This document shows positions 55,171 through 64,000 of a stretch of 64,000 nt of DNA, piece by piece; within the stretch, counting starts at the first letter, position 1, and each line of letters begins with the position of its first letter. Position numbers and translations under genes: made by a program. Under the pieces are notes generated by a model that was not told where the DNA came from, ran no database searches, and saw only the letters and a program-made list of their open reading frames with translations. The DNA is from Riptortus pedestris (Eukaryota; Arthropoda; Insecta; Hemiptera; Alydidae): positions 92,029,001 to 92,093,000 of the forward strand of contig CM032231.1 in the NCBI GenBank assembly GCA_019009955.1, in the 5' to 3' direction.

Positions 55171-55462
55171 TGGCCGAATCTCTCAGACAATCAACACTCG
55201 CTTTCCCCCTCCTCTGACCCTTCCCCACTACCTGTTCAGGGACCCAGGGGTGGGTATGTTCCAGGGCAGGAATCAGTACCCCTCCAGCTCTAAGACCTGC
55301 ATGCATCGCTCAGTCAGGAACTGCTTTCTTTCTTTTGACTACCTACTTCTCGGACTGCCCGGCCCTCTTTTTGCCACCGTACTCTCGGTCGATTAAGACG
55401 TTTGTGATGTATTAACTTATTGTTAAAGTGCGGTGATTAAAAGTGGTGGTTTACTGAAGGCT

Positions 55463-55543
55463 AAAAAAGTCCATCCGCAGGGGGAAAATCGCGTCATGAG
55501 AACGACCTCAATAGCTGATTTCCCTTAAGGGAAATCTTCTAAA
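55463..55543 (+). mobile_element. Minimal family H derivative
   Basis: About 20 bp of head (AAAAAGTCCATCCGCAGGGG) are joined directly to the last 60 bp of the 3' end (GAAAATCGCGTCATGAG, then TTTCCCTTAAGGGAAATCTT and CTAA). The body and microsatellite are deleted. Confidence 0.75.
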
Positions 55544-55704
55544 ACTAAAAAAAATCTCCGTAATATTCAAGATAGAGAAAAATTTAAAATTGTTATATAG
55601 AAAAAAAAGCAATATTTATACAGCATTGAAATTAAATCAAGATTGGCACTAAACAATTTTTCGATACTACACTTAAAAATACAGATATGTTCAATTTTAG
55701 AAGA

Positions 55705-55790
55705 TTTTCACTGGGGAAAATAAGCTATTCAGGTCGTCCTCATGACGCGAGTTTCGAAAAATGTACATCGATCCTACCCAGGAGAAAACC
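55705..55790 (-). mobile_element. Family H 3' fragment, reversed
   Basis: TAAGCTATTCAGGTCGTCCT through CGATCCTACCCAGGAG, cut off by the head of the next H copy. Confidence 0.65.
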
Positions 55791-55797
55791 AAAAAAA

Positions 55798-56269
55798 TTC
55801 CGTCACGCAGGGGCTGCGTAAACTAAGCAAATTTCCCACGTGGTTTTCCAGTAGATAAATCTGCCCAATAACACCTGTAGTAGTAAGGTATCTCTAAACC
55901 TATTCAAGAGCGACGAATAGTTATGGAAACGGCCACCAGAGCTCTCGGCGGAAATTCCCGAACATAGCCGACGACACAGAGAATGCAAATGCAAATATCT
56001 CGGTTAATATTCAAGATACAGAGTAAATGTATATTTATGTATGTATATTTTAATATTTATAGTAAATTTAATTTGCAATAACATTGATTCTATACACTTT
56101 TTCGATCCGACGTATAATAACGGAGATATTTTGAATTTTCAAACATCCTCCCCTCCCACTGGTCCGATTTCAGCCATTAACGAACTTGATCTTCCTTTTT
56201 ACATAAAACGATTAAATTCCGAGTTTGGTAATGATCAAACAAAAATTGCGACCGCTAGAGCGTTAACAG

Positions 56270-56339
<70 letters not shown>

Positions 56340-56459
56340 GAACGGACCTCATTTTCGTCATCTCCTGGGTAGGATCGATGGACATTTGAGGAAATTTTTC
56401 GAAACTCGCGTCATGAGTACGACCTCAATAGCTGATTTCCCTTAAGGGAAATCTGCTAA
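55798..56459 (+). mobile_element. Family H copy 9, full length
   Basis: All landmarks are present: head CCGTCACGCAGGGGCTGCGT, body, (TA)n at 56274-56335, right half, palindrome, and CTGCTAA ending at 56459. Confidence 0.87.
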
Positions 56460-56604
56460 ATGAGGCCCGTTCAAAACTATATATTTATAATTGTGTGGAT
56501 GTGTTCGACAAGGTTATATTTATATATGGTGTTGTCCATATATAAATATAACCCACCAAAATTGACCAAAACTACAAGAAACAATAACAACACACACACA
56601 CACA

Positions 56605-56676
<72 letters not shown>

Positions 56677-56840
56677 AGCTGTCGGAATTTTGGTTTGATT
56701 GTTACCAAACTCCATATTTAAACGTTTTATGTAAAAATGAAGATCAAGGTCGTTAACGGCTAAAATTGGACCAGTGGGAGGGGAGGGGTTAGAGGGGGAG
56801 AATTTCGAAAATTCTTAATTCCTCCATTATTATGCATCTG

Positions 56841-56842
<2 letters not shown>
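56460..56842 (-). mobile_element. Family H copy 10, reversed and rearranged
   Basis: It begins TGAGGCCCGTTCAAAACTAT at once after copy 9, then (CA)n(TA)n at 56590-56675, then reversed body (TGTAAAAATGAAGATCAAGG, GGACCAGTGGGAGGGG). It runs into the poly(A) tract. Confidence 0.7.
56590..56675. repeat. (CA)n(TA)n compound microsatellite
   Basis: About 18 nt of CA followed by about 68 nt of TA. Confidence 0.9.

Positions 56843-56900
<58 letters not shown>
56843..56900. repeat. Long poly(A) run
   Basis: 58 consecutive A residues at the point where the reversed H body reads GCATCTGAT. H-like sequence resumes after it (CAATTTTATTGCAAAAGG). Confidence 0.9.
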
Positions 56901-56902
<2 letters not shown>

Positions 56903-56956
56903 AGTATAGTACCAATTTTATTGCAAAAGGAAAGTTCTATAAATGTTATGTACGTT

Positions 56957-57214
56957 TTGACAGTTCGCACTGTCAGCTTGTGGACCGGATCTAGGAGAGT
57001 CACAATCGTTAGTCATCCCGAGAAGCTGACAGGCGTATGTACTCGTTAATCTCCCGCAAATACATAAGCACTACGATCCTAGTGCGCTCTGGTGAATGCT
57101 CGTGAACTAATGCTTTTCCTTGTCGGGGATCAAACCTGCACCTATTTTTACCTGCAGCTTGCTGACTGTAGTGGTACATGTGCCCACGCCTTAACCCGCA
57201 AGGCCACCTGGATA
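56957..57214 (-). mobile_element. tRNA-derived SINE, copy 1
   Basis: The minus strand reads TGGCCTTGCGGG (A-box-like, 57206-57195) and GGTTTGATCCC (B-box-like, 57136-57126). The spacing of about 60 nt is a little long. A shared body follows, containing GATTAACGAGTACATACGCC and GACTAACGATTGTGACTC. A diverged second copy is at 59215-59450. Confidence 0.6.
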
Positions 57215-57218
57215 ATGG

Positions 57219-57360
57219 AGCAGCTATAGATGGCCTTTTATCATCATTGTCTTCTGACTCACATAAGGAGAATTTACTTACTCCCAAAATACGTACCGAT
57301 AACTCACAGGAAAACGAAGAAGAGAGTCAGCCAATGGTTGAAACTTCTCCCACCACCTAA
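57219..57360 (+). CDS. Short Ser/Glu-rich open frame, unidentified
   Basis: The frame reads IDGLLSSLSSDSHKENLL and SQENEEESQPMVETSPTT and then TAA. The composition looks protein-like, unlike the chance ORFs nearby. CAG at about 57223 could be an acceptor. It may be the end of a transposon gene. TATATAAAGG follows at 57366. Confidence 0.2.
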
Positions 57361-58139
57361 CAGACTATATAAAGGCAGTTACTCATCGATAAAGAGCACT
57401 TTTTTAATTTGAAAAAATGAAAATGACGCCTTTTAAAGGCGTCTTCCAACCGGCCTTCATTTACAGATACCATCTCTTCTGCTTCATGACCAAAACCTCC
57501 AAAATAATTTCATTAGGAAAATCGTAAGACAATGCCCTCCAGCATAAACCCAACTCCATAATCCATGATACCTTCTCCCTTGAACTCCCATACCATTTCC
57601 CCGCAGACACATCAAATTCTTTGATTCCCTCTAATACCTAGACAAGCCACTCTAAAACTCCCTTATCCCTCCCAGCAACCAGTGTTGGCAAGACACTGAT
57701 ATTCATGAGCCTCTTGTAGACATCACTCAGGTAGAAGATCCTCCCTAACCCATGCAGTGTGTCCAAGCTCAACTTGTAAATAGACCACCCCATCTATCAC
57801 AGGAGTTAGTTCATAGAGTAAGTTTGGTTAGTTTGCACCAGTAGCTGGGTCACCTGCACCCAATGTTCTTTTACTACCCCATCTACTCACAATAGCTTGT
57901 AGTCCCAGCATAAGGATGCTGACCAACTATTTAGCACTCCATAGGATTAGGAAACTTTTTTTTTTTTTAATTTCTTTGTTTAAATGCAACAATATATAGA
58001 TATTACAAACAAATGACATGCATGATAATGAAAACAATTGACTTGATTATTGGCTTGAGCTGGGAAGTTGTCCATTGACAATACACACATTGGATTATAC
58101 CCTATTGGAGTACTTTTCACTACACAAGAAGATCTTTTG

Positions 58140-58560
58140 GCTATTTACGCTTCAGAAATCGTCCTGGGTTTTCTGGAATATGGGTAGATGAGAATGATTC
58201 GACTAAAGGATTATGACATGTAGGAAGGAGAGAGTGGAATTTATGATATCGGGATTTTGCAAGGGTATGGACAAAAGGAATGTTGAGGTCATTATGGAGG
58301 GTTAAATTGGATATGTAAAATGGGGAATCTGTAATTTTGCGGTACCCCAAAGTTCAAGTCCGTATGTCCATATTGGTCTGAGTAATGTTGTGTAAATCAA
58401 TTGTTTGTTAGAGAGTTTAGATCTGTTGTCAAGTAATCTTAGTAGAAGTCTGTACCGTTGATTCAATTCTTGTATTTTTAATGTGATGTGAAGTTTCCAA
58501 TTAGTCGCTTGTCTAATGTGAGTCCCAGATACCTAAGCCCAGGATTCTAGCAGAGCTAGG
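58140..58560 (-). pseudogene. Jockey-type reverse-transcriptase C-terminal fragment
   Basis: Minus-strand frames give WKLHITLKIQELNQRYRLLL, LLDNRSKLSNKQLIYTTLL and RPIWTYGLELWGTAK. This is the classic end of a Jockey-clade reverse transcriptase and its thumb. Frames are broken towards 58140. Confidence 0.82.
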
Positions 58561-58812
58561 TGTTCTTGTAAAGATGCGGATGCTAAATTTGGATCTGAGA
58601 TACACGTTAAGATTGCAGTATCTGCTTATGTAAGAAGGGAAGTCGGCAGTATAGTTAGGTAAGGAATAAGAAAGGACTTAGGAAGCTAGGACTTCCCCCT
58701 GTAGTTCCCACTTGGGAAAATAAGGGACAGACTGAGAAACCAAATGAAACTTGAAAGTGTCTGTCGGAAAGGACTGGGAAACTCGATAATGAAAAATTAT
58801 ATATAACTGCCG

Positions 58813-58815
<3 letters not shown>

Positions 58816-58865
<50 letters not shown>
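58816..58865. repeat. (TA)n microsatellite
   Basis: A TA tract of about 50 nt beside the Jockey fragment. Confidence 0.9.
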
Positions 58866-58868
<3 letters not shown>

Positions 58869-59214
58869 CAATAATTATAAGACTTATAACTACAAATCTA
58901 ATTTTTATGATATCAATGTTCAAATCATAAAGTAATAAGACCCTTTAATTTGGCATGTAATTCTAGATCTAGATGGAATCTATATTCTTACCAGATTTCT
59001 ATTTTAAAAGAATGGAATTTGGTTAACCCACCAGCCAAGCAATTCACATTGAAGTGTTAAGGAAAGTTCCATAAAACTTGCAGAAATATTTTAAAGATTA
59101 TGTAGATGATGTTCCCATAATTTATTCTAATACAGAATTTCTTACTGTAATTTTTTATCTTCTAAAAGTCTTAAGAAACTGGAATTACAATTAATTTACA
59201 TCATTATAGGGGTG

Positions 59215-59450
59215 TCAGTAACTGTGGAGGTTAAGTGTGTACAGCTACAACTACCCTCAGAAAGCTGAATGTAAAAATAGGTGCAGTTTCAACCTCTGCA
59301 AAGGGAGAACATTAGTTCAAGAGTACCAGAGCATGTTAGTGACACAGTGTTTGTAGATTAGCGGAAGTCTATCAAGTATATGACAGCCCCTTGGGTTGAC
59401 TAACGATTATGACTCAGATCCCTTTCACGGGCAGGCTCACAGCAGGTGAA
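59215..59450 (+). mobile_element. tRNA-derived SINE, copy 2 (diverged)
   Basis: It shares TGTAAAAATAGGTGCAG, AACATTAGTTCAAGAGTACC and TTGACTAACGATTATGACTC with copy 1, in the opposite orientation. The A box is degraded (GTGGAGGTTAAGTG) and the B box weak (AGTTTCAACC). Confidence 0.6.
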
Positions 59451-60963
59451 CTGACTACTGGCCCTTGGGTATAATGTGGGTTGGGCGTCAAGTAGATCAC
59501 TTGCTATATAAAACTGATCCCTCAAGTTTCACTTGGGGGCGGATAAGACTTCTAAGGTCCAACAGAAAAAAACAAAAAATACTTCATTATAAAAAAAGAA
59601 ACTTTACTTTTCTAATTTGGATGAATGATGAAAACATGCTGTTTTTTATAAGAGGTTACACATGTAGAACTGTGATCCCTTATATATGTGGTTGGCATGA
59701 GATCTGAGTTCAGTTCAGTATTATTTACAATGCATTAACTACAATTCTAATATTTTATTGCTGACTTGACCCAATGGTACCATGTGGGTTAGGCCTGTTA
59801 ACTGAAGTAAGGCATTTACTACTAACTGAATAATAAAAACATTGTTAGAAGCTAGCTGGTATGAGTAAATATTATTTGTTTGTTTGTATTTATAATCTTA
59901 TAAATAAATTGATATTTTTTGAACTTTTTTTCTAAATTTTTATAATATATTTATAAATGCGACAACTCACAGAAATGAAAAATAAATAATAATACATAGT
60001 TTATAAGAAAAAATCAGCAAAGTTGGTACAACTTTTTTCTATTTTGATAACTTGAAGAATATCACAATCCACCAGCTAAAAAACCATGAAAAAAGTGCCT
60101 ACTTTGGCATATGGTACCTTGGAAGCCTTGAAATAGACTTGATATTTGTCAATAAAACATTGAAATAATAAAGATTTAGAGAAAAAATATAGGGATTATA
60201 TAGAAAAAAAATTTAGAGGAAAAAGATTTACTTTTTCTTATCTTAAAATCTTATATGTTCTGACAGTTTACAATTAAACTGCTCCCAATAATCAGCTCCA
60301 AATGTACATAGTTATTACGTAATGCTGATCATCATTTGCCAGGACAATTAGTGATTTAACATGCTAAACTTTAATTGTAAATCTTAAGAGGCCAGTTGCT
60401 GAAATGTTTGCATTTATAAGTATTAAATTTTTCTACTAATGAAAATTCTTAGTATTTTTTTTAATTTTATGTATCTCTGAGTGAACCACAACTGGCCTTT
60501 TAAAGCAATATCCACAGAAGAAACATACAAGTATATAAAGACTGCTATTCACTAAAACAAAGACATGTTTATCACTTATTCACCTTTATACAAGTTTACA
60601 TGCCCAATGTACACATGAGCTCATGAACACTTGTGTGCTTACAGTTTTGTTTTATTATTTTGTTTTATTTTCCACCACTGAAAACACATGGATATATACA
60701 TATCGTATAAAACTATAGGCCAGTATTTCACACTAAGAATAGAAAGCTAGAGATAGCAAATATATTTATTATATATATAAAGAGAAAATTTAATGTCTAC
60801 GTGAAAACAGAGGAGTGACTGTGTACAAACTGTGACATTAAATTAATAATAATCTAGTATACTTAGTCTAGGTACTCTTTATTTTTTGTTTTTGTAGAAC
60901 TGCCCATCGGTTGCTATTTCATATGGTACCTTTATGAATTCCAGGATTTTGAGTGTGAGTATA

Positions 60964-60979
60964 TGTGTGTGTGTATATG

Positions 60980-61057
<78 letters not shown>
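60964..61057. repeat. (TG)n(TA)n(TG)n compound microsatellite
   Basis: A mixed TG/TA tract of about 94 nt. Confidence 0.9.
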
Positions 61058-61058
<1 letters not shown>

Positions 61059-61099
61059 TGTGTATGTACACTACTTGTTTATTTAAGTAATTTCTAAAT

Positions 61100-64000
61100 A
61101 TTTGCATGATTCTAGTGGGAGTACTGTAACATTTGGCTGGAGGACTATTAATTCACTTACCAACCACACTTAACTAATTTATTTAATCCATAATTTGTAC
61201 CAAAAGTAAAAATAACTCCCCTTTTGGTCCTTTGCAGCTAATTGTATTGACCATAAACTTGATTTCTTCATATTAAACAATTCCCTATTAATCATACAGG
61301 TCATTATCTTCCAAATAACCTAGAATACAGTTTCCAAATATACTACTTGTGAATATTCACATAAGTTTAAAACAAATGTCAACAAAAAAATAATAATAAC
61401 TGTCAAGGGCAATCTAGAATTATGACACTGATCTTAAGAGAATTGCATACTAGTGCTCTGATTGAAATGGTTGATGAAAGTTACATTTTAAATCAATTTT
61501 ATCCAGATCAATACTAATCTCAAGATAATGCTCTCAGGCATTCTCAAAAAATTACATCAGTTTTTTAAATTAATCAATCAAACACATTTTTAGTTTGGGA
61601 GGGGGGGTTATATACTTGATCCAGAAGGTATGATATGTTTTGCTACAATATATTTTGCATTATGGATATAAAAAACATTGACTAAGAACTTAAAGATTAC
61701 TATTTTAAATTATGTAAATTTAAAATTTTGATTCCCCAAAAGGAAATGAACATGATTTTTGATATGGAAGACAAAAGTTCATACTCTTCAAACTATTAGA
61801 TATTTAAACTTGCACAAGCTAATAACAAGAAGTCTTAAGATTCATTTATGTGCAGAATTATCAAAATCTTGCAGTCATAATCCATTCCCCTTATGTTGAG
61901 GGAATTTAGATTGTTGGAGCTTAGAGGTAACCTACTGCTTTGCTCCAAATATGTTCAATCAAGTAATGGATAACTAACTCTTTATTTGTCTGGTTCCTTG
62001 GGCTTACTAGATAATGCCAAGGACGGAGCTCCTATTTGATTAGTAATCTTAATTTTTAAGAAAACAATACTAAATGAAGTTGGTAGATAAAATTATTAAT
62101 AAGTGGACTTTCTTTTATAAACCAACAATATAATTTTCCTCACCATTACATACAAGTATTGATTAGATATGGAATAACTCCAATAAACTGTATAAGCTGA
62201 GCTCGATGATGCATGAGCTAGATTTTTATGTTTTTTTTTTTCATTTAAATGCAAGCAGGAGAATTCTAATAAATATTCTGGTTTTGATTTTAAGAAACAT
62301 TTATTTAATATTTTTTCTGTGAAAAAATGCTCTCTAAGAAAACTAATTGCATTTGATAACTTTAATGAATATCAATGCTTTCTTAGAGAATAACAATATT
62401 AAATTTATCTGGTCAATTTTATTTTAGTTCTTTGTAGTTTGCAGCTTTCATCAAAGAAATATCTGTTCAGGGTCAATAATTTGAAACCTTAATCTCATAC
62501 ATGCATCTACCATAAGAAACAAATCCCTAACAAAAATAATTAAATCTGTTTAAGACAATGATTACTAAATGAGCCATAGCTAAAATTTTAAGAATATCAG
62601 CAGAATTATCCAATACTGCCTATAGCAATACAAAAAGAGTGCACATCATAAAGCAGTTGGCAATAATCAAGTAAAAGAAAGTAATTAAAATGTATGAGAC
62701 TATGATAAAAACATAAAAAGTACCTATACTAAATATATTTTATATAAATAAATATTAACAACACTACTTGTCTGAAACTCAGTGACAGCTCTGTACAATT
62801 AACAAAACAAAAGGTTAAACATATTTATAATTAAAATTAATTATACTGAATTGTCACAAAGTTTGCAGGTTTTACTAATAATAGAAACTTAACAATACTA
62901 TCACAGTCATGCGAAAATGTGACTACTTCAATAATAATTAAGTACCAAAAAAAATATAATAGGAAAAAAATATCTTTGTAAAAATATATATTTATACATA
63001 CATATTTATATTTATATCATTGAACAATTTAACATCTAAATTCATCTATAATATAAAAAGAACACAAACACTTTTTTTCCCAATTTAGGTGGATAATATA
63101 TTAACATAGCAAATTGTGCAGAAATAAATATCAATATAAATCTTTAACATATACTTCAAATAAATTATTAAATACATGGTGCTTTAAAATATTCAGCTTT
63201 ATATAGTAGTAATGAATAATACTAATTATTCATGATTAAGGCTATAGCTAATTCATGGGTCGTAATACCTTAAAAAATATTCTGCTGACTAAGTAACTGA
63301 ATCATATTAATCAGGATCATTTTGTACCTCTAAGAAATTTTCACTAAGGGTGTGAAACATTCCGAATTTATAAAAATGTCTACTGTGCATAACAGTTTTT
63401 TTTTATCCATGATGACTCACTTAACACAATTTCTCTAATATAATTAATTATATTATACAAGAATTAAGCTCAGATGAACCAACACATATACAGAAAACCT
63501 TTTATTCCTTCAACGTCTTTGTGTCTCATAAATTGGCTACTCTTCAAGGGCTCTCAAAATATTATTTATAGAGAAGTAAAAAAAAATCACTAGTGTAAAT
63601 TTTACCTTATCTAAACTCAGTTATCAAATAAATAAAAGCTCTAATGCCATAAAAAATAAAATAACAGAATTTTTAATAATAAAAAGAAGATTGCCAGACA
63701 AGTGAGAAGGGGAACGGATGGCTAATGCATAATCAATTCTACAATATTCTGTAAAAAGAAACAAAAAATGACTATTCAAAATTTCTATTCTTCATATTCA
63801 TGTAATTTCATTAAAATGGTTTGTCTAAGGCCAGAAACCAGTTTGATACATCTCTTACTGTAATACTAATTATAGAAAACAGAAATTTTGTATAAATCTC
63901 ATTCTCACTAAACTACGGTGTGGAAAAATATTGTAAATTTGGAAAATAAATAAGTAAGAAATAAATAAATAAAATGATATTAAGTAAATATTATAATAAG
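61100..64000. other. AT-rich stretch without recognisable gene
   Basis: No repeats of the families above and no convincing exon on either strand. A short G run is at about 61600. Confidence 0.5.

Noticed and set aside
57425..57443. Histone-mRNA-type stem-loop or bacterial-type terminator
   Set aside because: The stem lacks the leading GG pairs of the histone signal and there is no histone ORF; a bacterial terminator makes no sense here.

Overview
This is a eukaryotic, strongly AT-rich nuclear window. It has canonical GT-AG introns, long (TA)n tracts and very many transposon remnants. An arthropod is likely, and an insect (possibly hemipteran-like) is my best guess from the repeat repertoire and the protein families; the sequence does not fix the species.

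The backbone is one complete gene on the minus strand, PHAF1 (phagosome assembly factor 1, also called C16orf70, MYTHO or UPF0183). I assembled it by eye from 11 phase-consistent coding exons running from the ATG at 47733 to the stop at 18577. The product is 396 residues. About 1.2 kb of coding sequence is spread over 29 kb. Upstream of the ATG lies a perfect NRF1-type palindrome (47845-47856). On the opposite strand, inside PHAF1 intron 2, at least four in-phase exons (38574-44068) encode the end of a small single-pass membrane protein that I do not recognise. These are the only two host genes I can support. A 42-bp candidate exon at 517-558 may belong to a gene lying to the left.

The rest is mostly mobile DNA. 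PHAF1 intron 3 holds a 2.29-kb DNA transposon (31540-33831) with matching 11-bp terminal inverted repeats, a TAA target duplication and an intact 576-codon ORF. The ORF has CxxC clusters and a D...D...CxxC...H...E layout, so it is probably an uncharacterised DDE transposase (possibly CACTA/Chapaev-like). Intron 10 holds a broken Tc1/mariner element with good ends. A piggyBac-like TTAA element (15761-16588), a PIF/Harbinger remnant (about 50140-50925), a copia remnant (5058-6530), two Ty3/gypsy remnants (35220-36010, 53400-55170), three non-LTR fragments, two tRNA-derived SINE copies and an inverted pair of LTR-like blocks complete the recognisable transposons.

The dominant repeat (family H below) occurs in about 20 full or partial copies. 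It has a 5' hairpin head, a subterminal motif AGCAGATTTCCC, an internal variable (TA)n tract, and a 3' end made of a 20-nt palindrome followed by TCTGCTAA. This resembles non-autonomous Helentron/DINE-1 elements. A second family (R) carries roughly 300-bp tandem units and repeatedly abuts the (TA)n tracts. In one case a pair of R copies sits between the two halves of an H element. Regions 1-5057, 10560-12293, 13860-15756, 18640-20050 and 59460-64000 show AT-rich sequence with little else.
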